Source: JAQUOT01 sp041651575 (lineage in GTDB: Archaea > Nanobdellota > Nanobdellia > SCGC-AAA011-G17 > JAFCDX01). From it: DNA of 64,000 bases. Location of the stretch: the NCBI GenBank assembly GCA_041651575.1, contig JBAZJB010000001.1, positions 372,001 to 436,000 of the forward strand. The letters are read 5' to 3'. The position numbers were made by a program, and so were the translations under genes. The number at the start of each line of letters is the position of its first letter. Within the stretch, counting starts at the first letter, position 1. The notes under the pieces were generated by a model. It saw nothing but the letters and a program-made list of their open reading frames with translations. It did no database searches and was not told the origin of the DNA. Shown piece after piece: positions 24,807 to 32,976 of this stretch.

Positions 24807-25837
24807 GTAGGATATTCTTCAACTATTGCAGGACATAAATTTTCCTTTAATAATTTATTTTTTAATTTTTGTATATTTTTTACAGAGGTTAGTAATCTAT
24901 GTTTATTTTCATCTAACTCTAAATCTTTGTATCTTTTTTGTATTTCTTTTAACTTTTCTAAATTTTTTATCTTATTTTCTTTATCTAAATAAATTGCTCC
25001 TCTAACTAACATTCCATCTTCTGTAATTTTATCGTACCATTTTTTTATGTTATTTGCTCTGTTAATAATTCTATTTTTTAATTGTACTCCATCTTTTAAT
25101 CTTACAGTGCAATAATGAACATTTAGATTTTTTTCTGAGCAATAATTTAATAATTCCATTGCCATTTCTTCTGAACCATAAATTGCATAAGAACCATATT
25201 CTTTACATAAAAATCCAAATTCTGTTAAGTCTTCTGTATATTCTAATTCATTTAGATTCAAGAATTTTACTTTTCCATTGATGAAATCTATTAATTTTCT
25301 AGTTTCTTTTTCTTTACCTGGAATTACAGGAATTTCTATTCCAACATCCCAATCAAATTTCAAAACCAAATTAATTCTCTCTAAATTTTTATCTAATCCT
25401 TTAAACAATTCGGGATGTAATCTTATTTCATCTAAACCAGAATCATATAATTGTTTTAAAATAGTTTCATTAACATGATCTAGGGAAGTATACAAATGAA
25501 TATGAAATTCTTTTCCAAATTCTTTTTTAAGTATTTCAATATAATGTATTGTTCTTTCTAATTTTAATAAAGGATCTCCTCCAGTTATTCCAACACCTTT
25601 AGAACTGCATAATTTTACTTCTTCGATAATATTAGAATCTTGTAAAACAGGACGTTCATTAATATAAGTTACATCTTTTTTCTTTTTCTTATCGGATATT
25701 GGACAAAAAACACAATTTCGGGTGCATATTCCTGTAACAAATAAAACACTTTTTAATCCTTTTACACATAATTCACATCCGTTTGCTAATCTTCCTATTT
25801 TCCAAGAATAATTTTTTGTAGGTATTATATTTGACAT
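24770..25837 (-). CDS. Radical SAM protein, archaeal COG2108-like
   Basis: 355 residues. The cluster motif is CTRNCVFCPIS (about 38-48), followed by GITGGDPLLKLER (GGDP, SAM ribose and Met binding). An upstream CELCVKG pair of Cys (about 21-24) may bind a metal. The C-terminus is charged and helical. The family is archaeal with an unknown substrate; it resembles pyruvate-formate-lyase-activating-type radical SAM proteins. It is followed on the same strand by two further small genes upstream in the map (25839, 26064). Confidence 0.88.
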   Translation of the reverse strand: MSNIIPTKNYSWKIGRLANGCELCVKGLKSVLFVTGICTRNCVFCPISDKKKKKDVTYINERPVLQDSNIIEEVKLCSSKGVGITGGDPLLKLERTIHYIEILKKEFGKEFHIHLYTSLDHVNETILKQLYDSGLDEIRLHPELFKGLDKNLERINLVLKFDWDVGIEIPVIPGKEKETRKLIDFINGKVKFLNLNELEYTEDLTEFGFLCKEYGSYAIYGSEEMAMELLNYCSEKNLNVHYCTVRLKDGVQLKNRIINRANNIKKWYDKITEDGMLVRGAIYLDKENKIKNLEKLKEIQKRYKDLELDENKHRLLTSVKNIQKLKNKLLKENLCPAIVEEYPTYDFLEVEIDFL

Positions 25838-25838
25838 T

Positions 25839-26033
25839 TTATTTGTGTTTAAAAAATTCTATTTGTCTAAATCTTTTCATGATTTTTTCATAATTTCCTT
25901 TATTTACTAATATTTTAGTCTTTTTTTCATTTAGTAATCTAAAATCATATTTCTTAGTAGAATATTTTAATTTAGATTTTCCTTTATAATCTTTCCATCT
26001 AGTTTCAGACTTTAATTTGTATTGTAAAACCAT
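25839..26033 (-). CDS. Small basic hypothetical protein
   Basis: 64 residues, 17 of them Lys or Arg, with a beta-like pattern and the repeated KSETRWKDYKGKSKLKYSTK theme (20 residues). It ends one base before the radical SAM gene, indicating cotranscription. No family recognised. Confidence 0.6.
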   Translation of the reverse strand: MVLQYKLKSETRWKDYKGKSKLKYSTKKYDFRLLNEKKTKILVNKGNYEKIMKRFRQIEFFKHK

Positions 26034-26063
26034 AATTAATAAAAGAATTTTAAGTTTAAATAA

Positions 26064-26432
26064 TTATTCTTCTTCTACATCAGTTTCTAAGATTTCAATT
26101 ATTCTATCAAGTTTTGCATTAAGCTCATTGAATTGTTCTGGAGATATTCCTGAAGAGCCTCTACTTCTTGAACCATCCTTTTGTCTAAAACATTCATCAC
26201 AAAAAATAGGTTTATTACTTGAAGGTTTAAATGGAACTTGACATTCTTTTCCACATTTATCACAAATAACATCAAACATTTCACGAGGTCCTCTTTCAAA
26301 ACTTCTAGAATCTCTGTCTCTAAATCCTCTTCCTTCTCCTCTTCCTTCTGATCTTCCTTCGGATCTTCTTCCAGATCTACTTCTTTCAGATTTTTCTCTG
26401 AATCCCGCTCTATCCGATCTAAATCTTCCCAT
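26064..26432 (-). CDS. Zinc-ribbon protein with Arg/Ser/Gly-rich N-terminus
   Basis: 122 residues. The first 50 are Arg/Ser/Gly/Glu repeats (RSEGRSEGRGEGRG), a likely disordered RNA-binding part. Then MFDVICDKCGKECQVPFKP and IFCDECFRQK give a CxxCG-x-C ... CxxC zinc ribbon of a type common in candidate-phylum bacteria and DPANN genomes, and a C-terminal acidic helix (about 97-120). A second long frame on the same strand (26099-26515) is a shadow of this compositionally biased region. Confidence 0.8.
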   Translation of the reverse strand: MGRFRSDRAGFREKSERSRSGRRSEGRSEGRGEGRGFRDRDSRSFERGPREMFDVICDKCGKECQVPFKPSSNKPIFCDECFRQKDGSRSRGSSGISPEQFNELNAKLDRIIEILETDVEEE

Positions 26433-26485
26433 ATTTTTTTGATTAAATCTAAGTTTATAAAGCTATGCAAGAGGTATAAAAAGTA

Positions 26486-26560
26486 TGCTCCCGCCGGGAT
26501 TTGAACCCGGGTCACAAGCGCGAAAGGCTCGTATCCTTGGCCGGACTAGACTACAGGAGC
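26486..26560 (-). tRNA. tRNA-Glu (anticodon UUC)
   Basis: 75 nt on the minus strand starting at 26560: acceptor GCTCCTG/CGGGAGC with one G-U pair, anticodon stem CGAGC/GCTTG with loop CTTTCGC (anticodon TTC), T arm CCGGG-TTCAAAT-CCCGG. No intron or encoded CCA. This tRNA is the substrate of glutamyl-tRNA synthetase; the GatDE genes further along act on the mischarged tRNA-Gln, not on it. Confidence 0.95.
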
Positions 26561-26601
26561 ATAGTAAGAACAGAAATCTAATGATTTTTAAACATTTCTA
26601 T

Positions 26602-27135
26602 TTAAAAAGTTTTATTAAGAAGTTGTTTTTGCATTTCTGCGGAAATTGGACCTATATTTGTAACAACCTGTTCATAGAACTTCTGAATTATTATTTCTAA
26701 TAATCCTTCTTTTAATGGACCAGTACAATAATCCAATAAAATATCTAAATTGGTTAAATCAATAGTTTGTAATTTATCTTTAGGGATTTTACATAACATT
26801 CCCCTATTTTCTAATTTTTCTTTAACAATCTCTTCTTGGACTCCTGCTAATTCCATAACTTTTATATTTAACAAACAATTTCCTTTGTAAGTCCCTTTAA
26901 CTTCATATAAATAGGTATTAAAATCAATAACTTTGAATACTTGAGCTCTTCCACATCTTTCTAAAATATTATTAAAACATTCTTCATTGTAATTACAATT
27001 TTTAGGAACAAAAAAATAAATTAGTGAAAGAATAATTAAAACAATAATTAAAGTAATAATGGCTACTTTTATAGAATAAAGTTTATCATTTTTTAACCTA
27101 TTCCAAAATCTTTTAAATCCCTCTTCTTTAACCAT
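26602..27135 (-). CDS. Single-pass membrane protein of unknown function
   Basis: 177 residues. A basic N-terminus (1-23) precedes one transmembrane helix (about 24-44), then an outside domain with Cys pairs (CNYNEEC, CGRAQ, CLLN, CKIP, DYCTG) that could form disulfides. No family recognised. It is 40 bp downstream of dnaG on the same strand and may be cotranscribed. Confidence 0.7.
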   Translation of the reverse strand: MVKEEGFKRFWNRLKNDKLYSIKVAIITLIIVLIILSLIYFFVPKNCNYNEECFNNILERCGRAQVFKVIDFNTYLYEVKGTYKGNCLLNIKVMELAGVQEEIVKEKLENRGMLCKIPKDKLQTIDLTNLDILLDYCTGPLKEGLLEIIIQKFYEQVVTNIGPISAEMQKQLLNKTF

Positions 27136-27175
27136 TTTATTATTACCTTAAATGAGTTTTATTATTTAAGTATTT

Positions 27176-28375
27176 CTATTCTAGATCTTTCGCAGTAAAT
27201 ATTCTCACTCTTGCTCTTTCTACATTATTGTCTTTAGCTATTAAAAATTTAATGCTTGCTCTTTCGCACATATATGCAAGATCTTTTTCTACTGTTCCAT
27301 CTAAAACAATCGCATAAATTCCTGTTCTAAGACTTCTAATAGTATTTACTAATTCTGTTACAGGTACTTTACCTAATTTATGTAAATCCTTATCTAAAAT
27401 AAAAGCTCCTTTAGTTCCAATTAGTTCATCAAGCAAAGCTTTGAATTTGTCTTTGTGTTTAACTTCTCTTTTGAATGTAGATTCTTTTCTCTCTTCTCTT
27501 TTTGGTTCAGATTTTTTTGATTCTTTAAATCTACTTTTCTTGCCTTTCTTATCTTTAAATTCTTCTTCAAAAGAAACTTTGCTTCTAAGAGCTTTATGAA
27601 TATCTTTTCCAGATAATTCTTCAACTTCTTCACCGCTAGGAGCTTTTGCTATAAAATCTATTTTTATAACTTGATTTAATTCATTAAGAATTATATCTCC
27701 ACCACGATCTCCGTCGACAAAAGCAATAACAATTTTTCCTTTTACTAATTCTGCTACTGAAGCAGGTATCTTAGATCCAGCAAGACCTAAAACATTTTTA
27801 AATCCATATTTTAATAAATTTAATACATCGGCTCTGCCTTCAACAATAATTACTTCTTCAGATTCTTCAAAATCAGGACCTGCAGCTAATCTGTCTTGTC
27901 CTAATTCAATTATTTCTGCTGTTCTTCCAGAATGAGCTACTTCATCTCTAAGTTCTCTTGAATCTGGTAAAGTATCTTGTGTTAAATTCTTTAAAAGTTC
28001 TTTTGCTCTTTCTAAAACAAAATCTCTTTTTGAAACTCTAACATCTTCTATTTTTTCTACTTTTACTTTTGAATCACAAGGACCTATTTTTTGAATAGTT
28101 TCTATAGCTGCTGCTATAATTGTAGTTTCTTCTTTATCTAAAGACGAAGGTATAATTATTTGTCCTTCTGTTTTTCCAGAATTAACAGTTAAGTTAACTT
28201 CTATTCTTCCTATTCTTCCGTTTTTTTGTAATTCTCTTAATTCTAAATCAGATCCAAGTAAACCTTCGGTCTGACCGAATACTGCTCCAATTACATCTGG
28301 TTTTTCTACAATACCATTAATGCTGATTGCAGCTTGAATTATATATTTCGCTGATACTGGGCTAATTTTTCCCAT
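27176..28375 (-). CDS. dnaG: Archaeal DnaG-type primase / exosome-associated Toprim protein
   Basis: 399 residues. The N-terminal archaeal DnaG domain begins MGKISPVSAKYIIQAAISINGIVEKPDVIG. The Toprim domain is at about 160-240 with EVIIVEGRADVLNLL (catalytic Glu) and AFVDGDRGG (DxD). A Lys/Glu-rich linker (about 270-305) separates it from the C-terminal domain. Archaeal DnaG is found with the exosome and can make RNA primers. A strong Shine-Dalgarno AGGGGG lies about 8 bp upstream of the ATG. Confidence 0.96.
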   Translation of the reverse strand: MGKISPVSAKYIIQAAISINGIVEKPDVIGAVFGQTEGLLGSDLELRELQKNGRIGRIEVNLTVNSGKTEGQIIIPSSLDKEETTIIAAAIETIQKIGPCDSKVKVEKIEDVRVSKRDFVLERAKELLKNLTQDTLPDSRELRDEVAHSGRTAEIIELGQDRLAAGPDFEESEEVIIVEGRADVLNLLKYGFKNVLGLAGSKIPASVAELVKGKIVIAFVDGDRGGDIILNELNQVIKIDFIAKAPSGEEVEELSGKDIHKALRSKVSFEEEFKDKKGKKSRFKESKKSEPKREERKESTFKREVKHKDKFKALLDELIGTKGAFILDKDLHKLGKVPVTELVNTIRSLRTGIYAIVLDGTVEKDLAYMCERASIKFLIAKDNNVERARVRIFTAKDLE

Positions 28376-28569
28376 TTTTCATTCCCCCTAATTTTCTATA
28401 GAACAAGTTTAGTTTTGATTATATTTTAATCAATTTACTCTCTTTTTTAGGTATATTCAACCTAAGTGAATATGATATTTTTATACTTGTCCTATGATAT
28501 TTTTTTGATATATTGAATAATTGAGTTGGTACATCAATGATAAATACCAATTTGTGATATATTCAAATG
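28376..28569. promoter_or_regulatory. dnaG upstream region with ATATTCAA inverted and direct repeats
   Basis: This stretch, with the structured element to its right, makes a 416-bp gap without a gene. It holds repeated GATATATTCAA/TTGAATATATC elements: ATATTCA (near 28453) paired with TGAATAT (near 28467), GATATATTGAA (near 28507), and GATATATTCAAA (near 28556). The spacing suggests protein-binding sites in the dnaG promoter region. No coding frame is seen. Confidence 0.35.
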
Positions 28570-28644
28570 TTGCCCTTACATAACTCCCAAGTTCATAGCT
28601 AGGAATTGCCTTAAGCTCTATTGAGTCTTTCTCAATAAGGGCAA
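28570..28644 (-). ncRNA. Candidate structured RNA upstream of dnaG
   Basis: A 75-bp segment is closed by a perfect 9-bp inverted repeat (TTGCCCTTA at 28570-28578, TAAGGGCAA at 28636-28644) and contains a second perfect hairpin next to it (TTGAG-5 nt-CTCAA, 28621-28635). On the minus strand a TATA-like TTTATAAAT (28664-28672) lies about 25 bp before the start of the closing stem, and ACA (28570-28568) directly follows eight pairs of it, as in H/ACA guide RNAs. It could be an independent small RNA or a leader element of dnaG 195 bp downstream. I recognise no known family. Confidence 0.45.
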
Positions 28645-28791
28645 TTAAAGGTTCGTTTAACTATTTATAAATCTTTTGGTTTTATAGAAAATTTTAAGCT
28701 TATCTTTTCCATTTTAGGGTATTTTAACAACTTTAAAGTGGTTATCATAAAAAGATTTAAATACTAATTAATCAAAAAAAACAGACTTAAA

Positions 28792-29496
28792 ATGACTGAT
28801 TTAATACTTATGGACGGAAGAGATCTTGTAAGATTAATTCTTTCTGGAGAAAGAGATTTTTCTGGAATTTTATTAAAAAATTTTAATTTTAATACAGGTG
28901 TAAGTAATGATGAATACCTTGAAAAATATCATACTGCACAATCCAAAGAACAAACAAGATTAAAAGAATATTTAAATCAATGCGCAGAAAATGATGAACC
29001 GCTATATTTTGATGGTTCTGAATTTGAGAAAGTAGTTGCGAAAGAATTAAATTTTGATGGACTTGGATTTCAAAAAGGGGTATTTAAAGAATCTCATTTC
29101 CTTAATTCTAGTTTTAAAAATTCAAATTTCTATGGAACAAATATAAATCATTGTTGGTTCAGGGATTGTAATTTTTCTGATGCTAAACTCAACCAAAGTG
29201 AGATTTATGACAGTGATTTTTCAAATTCTTATTTTAACAGCGCAAATTTAGAAGGTATAAAAATAATAGGAAATAGTTATTTTTGTGGGGCTAATTTTTC
29301 AGATACTAATCTTGAAGGAGCAAGTATCGAAGCAAATTTAGGAAATGCAAAATTTAAATGGACCAATTTAAGAGGGGTAAAAGGTCTTGATAAATGTAAC
29401 CAGGTGGAAGAAGCAGAATTTTATAAAATAAAAACAGATTGGAGAACAAAGAGGGTTATAAAAAAAGTAATAAATAGAATAGAAATTTTTGTTTAA
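28792..29496 (+). CDS. Pentapeptide-repeat protein
   Basis: 234 residues. From about 78 to 200 the sequence follows the A(D/N)LxX five-residue period, for example SHFLNSSFKNSNFYGTNI, CNFSDAKLNQSEIYDSDFSN, and ANLEGIKI...ANFSDTNLEGAS, giving a right-handed quadrilateral beta-helix. The N-terminal 75 residues are a different helical part. Function is not predictable from the repeats; members act as scaffolds or DNA mimics. TATA-like TTTAAATAC lies about 32 bp before the ATG. Confidence 0.88.
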   Translation: MTDLILMDGRDLVRLILSGERDFSGILLKNFNFNTGVSNDEYLEKYHTAQSKEQTRLKEYLNQCAENDEPLYFDGSEFEKVVAKELNFDGLGFQKGVFKESHFLNSSFKNSNFYGTNINHCWFRDCNFSDAKLNQSEIYDSDFSNSYFNSANLEGIKIIGNSYFCGANFSDTNLEGASIEANLGNAKFKWTNLRGVKGLDKCNQVEEAEFYKIKTDWRTKRVIKKVINRIEIFV

Positions 29497-29976
29497 TTAT
29501 CTTATTTTAATGGTGTTTAAATAAGCTTTAACACGTTCTATGATAGTATAAGCATCGTCTTTTAGTTCTGCTTCTAATTTATTAAATTTTTCAGGAACAA
29601 GATACCTATCATAAACTCCTCTAATAAAAGTCTTGATAGGACCAACCCACCTGTCTTCATAATCTCTTTCAATTTGTGCTTTAACAGAAACATTGAAATG
29701 TCCTTTGTCTAATCTTTTCTTTTTAACATCAACTTTTGTTAGTTCTTCTGCTTTTAATGAAATTTTTAAAATAAATTGTGTATACTCATCAACTAATCTT
29801 GTTGCTTTCCATTTTACAGTAAGAGCTTCTTTTTGTTGTTCTACAAATTCTTTTTCTTGTAAACTATAACCTAAAGTTTCTAATTCATCTTTCAACATAT
29901 GATAGAATTCATTAAGATCGATTGCCCCTTTAAATTTTACCTCTATTTTATCTATAACATAATTTATTTCTGACAT
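29497..29976 (-). CDS. Conserved-looking hypothetical protein, alpha/beta
   Basis: 159 residues. N-terminal KIEVKFKGAIDLNEFYHMLKDELETLGY is a strand-helix unit, followed by alternating strands (EALTVKWKATRLVDEYTQFILKISLKA) and long C-terminal helices. No motif known to me. The last codons abut the end of the convergent pentapeptide gene. Confidence 0.65.
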   Translation of the reverse strand: MSEINYVIDKIEVKFKGAIDLNEFYHMLKDELETLGYSLQEKEFVEQQKEALTVKWKATRLVDEYTQFILKISLKAEELTKVDVKKKRLDKGHFNVSVKAQIERDYEDRWVGPIKTFIRGVYDRYLVPEKFNKLEAELKDDAYTIIERVKAYLNTIKIR

Positions 29977-30055
29977 AATTATCTTAATTAAAAGAGATTA
30001 ATAAACTTTACTAATACAAAAAAGATTTATAAATAAGCTATTATTCTCAAATTGA

Positions 30056-30532
30056 ATGAAAACTCTAGTTATTTTTTATTCAAGAACAGGAACCACTAAA
30101 AAAATCGCTGAAAATATTTCTAAAAAATTAAAATGTGATATAGAAGAAATATTTGATTGTGAAAATAGAGTTGGAGTTAAAGGTTATATAAAATCTGGAA
30201 AACAAGCTACATTAAAAAAATTAACAAAATTAAAAGACACAAATAAAGATCCTTCGATTTATGATTTAGTTATTATTGGAACTCCTATTTGGGCTTGGAA
30301 TATGTGCTGTCCTATAAGAACTTATATTACAAAAAATAAAGAACATCTTAGAAAAGTTGCATTTTTCTGTACAATGGGAGGAAGTGGAGCAAATAGAACT
30401 TTCAAATGCATGGAAAAATTATGTAATAAAAAATCTGTTGCTTGTTTGAAATTAAAAACCAAAGATGTTATTAATAATAATTATTCTGAAAAAGTTAAAG
30501 AATTTACAGAAAAATTAAATCCTCATGAATGA
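30056..30532 (+). CDS. Flavodoxin family protein
   Basis: 158 residues. FMN phosphate loop YSRTGTTKKIA (about 8-18), the 50s loop IIGTPIWAWNMCCPIRTYI (about 73-91), and the third FMN segment FFCTMGGSGANRTFKCME. An electron carrier or quinone/disulfide-type reductase; partner unknown. TATA-like TTTATAAAT lies about 30 bp before the ATG. Confidence 0.88.
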   Translation: MKTLVIFYSRTGTTKKIAENISKKLKCDIEEIFDCENRVGVKGYIKSGKQATLKKLTKLKDTNKDPSIYDLVIIGTPIWAWNMCCPIRTYITKNKEHLRKVAFFCTMGGSGANRTFKCMEKLCNKKSVACLKLKTKDVINNNYSEKVKEFTEKLNPHE

Positions 30533-30572
30533 AGAAAAAATTCTTAAAGAAACAGAAGAGTATAAGGGTAAA

Positions 30573-30965
30573 CTATAAATTTTTATCAATAAATTTTTTT
30601 AATGTAATTAAGTCTTTTTCATCATTATCATAATAAAAAGTATTTATTCCAACAGATTGAGCACTTTTTACTGCATTAAGACTATGCTCAAAATAAATAA
30701 CCTCCTCGGGTTTTAAACTAAACTTATGAAGCATGATCTCATAATATTTTGGATCAGTTTTTTCTGGATTATGCTTTAATGTGAAAACTTCCCAGGGCAT
30801 TTTATCCAACCCAAATTTTTTGAAATCTTCGTCATTTGCTCCAGTAAGAATAATTTTCCTATTTGGAAATTTTTCTAGCAAATCCTTCATTTCTTTGAAA
30901 ATTTGAAAAGTACCTTCTTTTTCTATTACAAAACAATTCACTGCATCCACTAAAATTATCTTCAT
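30573..30965 (-). CDS. HAD-like protein with degenerate active site
   Basis: 130 residues. The HAD pattern is visible: a motif I-like ILVDAVNCF (the first Asp is there, the second Asp of DxD is Val), motif II KIILTGAN, a Lys in DPKYYEIML, and motif IV-like VIYFEHSLNAVKSAQSVGINTFYY where the usual acidic pair is Glu-His. The fold is probably kept but the phosphatase chemistry is doubtful. A regulatory or nucleotide-binding role is possible. Confidence 0.7.
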   Translation of the reverse strand: MKIILVDAVNCFVIEKEGTFQIFKEMKDLLEKFPNRKIILTGANDEDFKKFGLDKMPWEVFTLKHNPEKTDPKYYEIMLHKFSLKPEEVIYFEHSLNAVKSAQSVGINTFYYDNDEKDLITLKKFIDKNL

Positions 30966-31028
30966 ATTTTTATATTATTCATTAATTTTATAAACGTTTT
31001 GCAAATATGTGCGTATGACCAAAAAAAT

Positions 31029-31559
31029 TTACTTGTAAAGACAATCAAAACAAATTAATTTATCAAATTTTCTTTTAACAACAGTATATCTTCCACAATT
31101 ATTACATTCTCCTTCTGTCATTGCCGGCTTTCTATCCATTTCTCTTATATGGAATCTTTCTGTTAATATTTCTAATAAATCTGGTTGTATAGATAATACG
31201 TCTTTGGAAGTTAAATAACCTACCAATAAATTTTTATCAACAACAGGCAATCTTTTTACATTAGATTTTGCCATTACTTTTATTGCTTCAAATAAATCCA
31301 TATTAGGACTTACTGTAGTAACATTTTTTACCATTACATCAGAAACTCTTGTTTTTTTAGGATCCATACTTTTTGCTATAACTTTATCAACAAAATCTTT
31401 TTCAGTTATAATTCCCTGTAGAACATTTTCTTCTGCCACTAACAAAGAACCAACTTTTTTATCACACATTAATTGAGCTGCATCTTGTATAGAAGTACCC
31501 GGCTTGACTATAAATGGTTTTATAGTCATTGCATCTGCAACTTTAACCCCTGTTAACAT
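31029..31559 (-). CDS. CBS-domain protein with C-terminal zinc ribbon
   Basis: 176 residues: two CBS repeats (about 5-60, VADAMTIKPFIVKPGTSI and GIITEKDFVDKVI; about 70-125, SDVMVKNVTTVSPNMDL and GYLTSKDVLSI) and a CxxC-x18-CxxC zinc ribbon at the end (CNNCGRY, CFDCLYK). CBS pairs sense adenine nucleotides; the zinc ribbon suggests contact with nucleic acid or protein. Shine-Dalgarno GAGGGGT lies 4-5 bp before the ATG. Confidence 0.88.
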   Translation of the reverse strand: MLTGVKVADAMTIKPFIVKPGTSIQDAAQLMCDKKVGSLLVAEENVLQGIITEKDFVDKVIAKSMDPKKTRVSDVMVKNVTTVSPNMDLFEAIKVMAKSNVKRLPVVDKNLLVGYLTSKDVLSIQPDLLEILTERFHIREMDRKPAMTEGECNNCGRYTVVKRKFDKLICFDCLYK

Positions 31560-31621
31560 TTTAACCCCTCTTAATTAGAGAAGCTAAAAACCTTTATATA
31601 TCTGCCGATTTTTAAAGAAAT

Positions 31622-32263
31622 ATGGAAAATTTAAGAGAACTAAACTTAAAATTAACTGCAGAATCCTTAAGAAAGGCTATACATAAGGATATCATCATAG
31701 TTCAAACTATTCACTCTATAGATAACTTAATTGCTGTTATAAGCAAATTATTATCCAATTTAAGAGAGCGTTATGGATATTACAATTCTGAATCAATGAA
31801 AATAGAAGATCAAAAACAATTATTGAATGAAATTAAAAAATTTAAAAAAGGAAAAGTAGGAATAGACTTAGACAAAGAAGATTTGAATTCTGTTTTAGAT
31901 TTAGTAGAAGTAATTGAAAAATTAATTGATACAAAAGAAAAACAAGAAAAATATTTGGAAACTTTAATGAAAAAAGAGTGTCCATTTTTATTAGAAACGG
32001 CTGGAGCTTTAGTTGGAGCAAGATTAATTTCTCTGGCCAATGATTTAAAACATTTAGCAGAATTGCCTTCAAGTACAATACAAGTTCTTGGTGCTGAAAA
32101 AGCTTTGTTCAGACATTTAAAAGAAGGAGCACGTGCACCTAAGTTTGGAGTAATTTATAATCATGAATCAATTTCAAAAGATAAAAACAGAGGAAAAGCT
32201 GCAAGACATTTAGCAGCAAAAATTTCAATAGCAGTTAAAAAGGATTATTTTAGAAAAAAATGA
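31622..32263 (+). CDS. nop5: Nop5/Nop56-type box C/D RNP protein, short form
   Basis: 213 residues. Core protein of the C/D RNP that guides 2'-O-methylation. A helical/coiled-coil part (about 20-115) leads to the Nop domain with PFLLETAGALVGARLISLANDLKHLAELPSSTIQVLGAEKALFRHLK (read in fragments: GALVGARLI, QVLGAEKALFRHL) and the C-terminal GKAARHLAAKISIA. Archaeal Nop5 usually has 370-400 residues with an N-terminal fibrillarin-binding domain, which is missing here. Overlaps the fibrillarin gene by 4 bp. Confidence 0.9.
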   Translation: MENLRELNLKLTAESLRKAIHKDIIIVQTIHSIDNLIAVISKLLSNLRERYGYYNSESMKIEDQKQLLNEIKKFKKGKVGIDLDKEDLNSVLDLVEVIEKLIDTKEKQEKYLETLMKKECPFLLETAGALVGARLISLANDLKHLAELPSSTIQVLGAEKALFRHLKEGARAPKFGVIYNHESISKDKNRGKAARHLAAKISIAVKKDYFRKK

Positions 32264-32922
32264 AATCAACTAAATATACTGGAATATTTGAAGATTATAA
32301 AAGAAGAACTAGATATTTATTTACAAAATCTTTGGATGGAAAAAATTTCTTTGATGAACGTGACACTAAAGAAGGCAATTCTAAATATATTGAATTCAGT
32401 GTTAAAAGATCTAAATTGGCTGCAGCTGCAATAAAAAATATTTCTATGATTCCTATAAAAGAAAATCAAAAAATATTATATTTGGGAGCAGGACATGGTT
32501 ATACCCCTGTGCATATTTCTGATATAATAAGAAATGGAGAAATTTTCTGTGTAGATATTGCTCCAAGAGTTGTAAGAGATTTGTATTTTATCTGTGAAGA
32601 AAGAAAAAATATGATTCCTATATTAGCAGATTCAAACAAACCAGAACAATATGAAAATAGAATTGAAAAAGTGGATGTAATCTATCAGGATATAGCCCAA
32701 AAAAACCAAGTTGAAATTTTATTTAAAAATCTAAAATTCTTAAAAGATAAGGGTTATGTTTTAATTGCTATAAAATCAAGAAGTATTGATGTTACACAAG
32801 TTCCAAAGAAGATTTATTATGAAGTTAAGACTCAATTAGCTACAAAACTAAAGATAATTGACTTTAAAGAACTAGATCCATTTGAACGAGATCACTGTTT
32901 CTTTGTATGCCAAAAGATATAG
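32260..32922 (+). CDS. flpA: Fibrillarin, RNA 2'-O-methyltransferase
   Basis: 220 residues. Methyltransferase of the box C/D RNP. Motifs: RTRYLFTKSLDGKNFFDER near the N-terminus, SAM motif I ILYLGAGHGYTPVHISDI (about 70-87), CVDIAPRVVRDL, and KIDFKELDPFERDHCFFV-type end. ATGA overlap with nop5 shows cotranscription. The Lys-Asp-Lys-His type catalytic set is compatible with VLIAIKSRSID. It needs L7Ae, which is not in the window. Confidence 0.95.
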   Translation: MKSTKYTGIFEDYKRRTRYLFTKSLDGKNFFDERDTKEGNSKYIEFSVKRSKLAAAAIKNISMIPIKENQKILYLGAGHGYTPVHISDIIRNGEIFCVDIAPRVVRDLYFICEERKNMIPILADSNKPEQYENRIEKVDVIYQDIAQKNQVEILFKNLKFLKDKGYVLIAIKSRSIDVTQVPKKIYYEVKTQLATKLKIIDFKELDPFERDHCFFVCQKI

Positions 32923-32928
32923 TAAAAT

Positions 32929-32936
32929 TTATAAAC
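32929..32936 (+). promoter_or_regulatory. TATA box of the thermosome gene
   Basis: TTTATAAA-type sequence about 45 bp before the ATG at 32977. A start site around 32958 would leave a short leader with GGGGTT as a possible ribosome-binding sequence. Its position also rules against the upstream TTG start. Confidence 0.45.
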
Positions 32937-32976
32937 CACTTGATAATGGTTACTTTTGGGGTTAACTATATCTAAT

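Noticed and set aside
26099..26515. 138-codon frame overlapping the zinc-ribbon gene and tRNA-Glu
   Set aside because: It starts inside the tRNA gene and is an alternate frame of an Arg/Ser/Gly-rich coding region.
28570..28644. tRNA, permuted tRNA or fluoride-type riboswitch in the dnaG upstream element
   Set aside because: No T-arm consensus, no anticodon arm, and no match to riboswitch core sequences known to me; kept only as an unclassified structured element.
30525..30578. 17-codon frame after the flavodoxin (MNEEKILKETEEYKGKL)
   Set aside because: Very short, overlaps the flavodoxin stop and the convergent HAD-like gene, and has no ribosome-binding site; not enough evidence for a microprotein.
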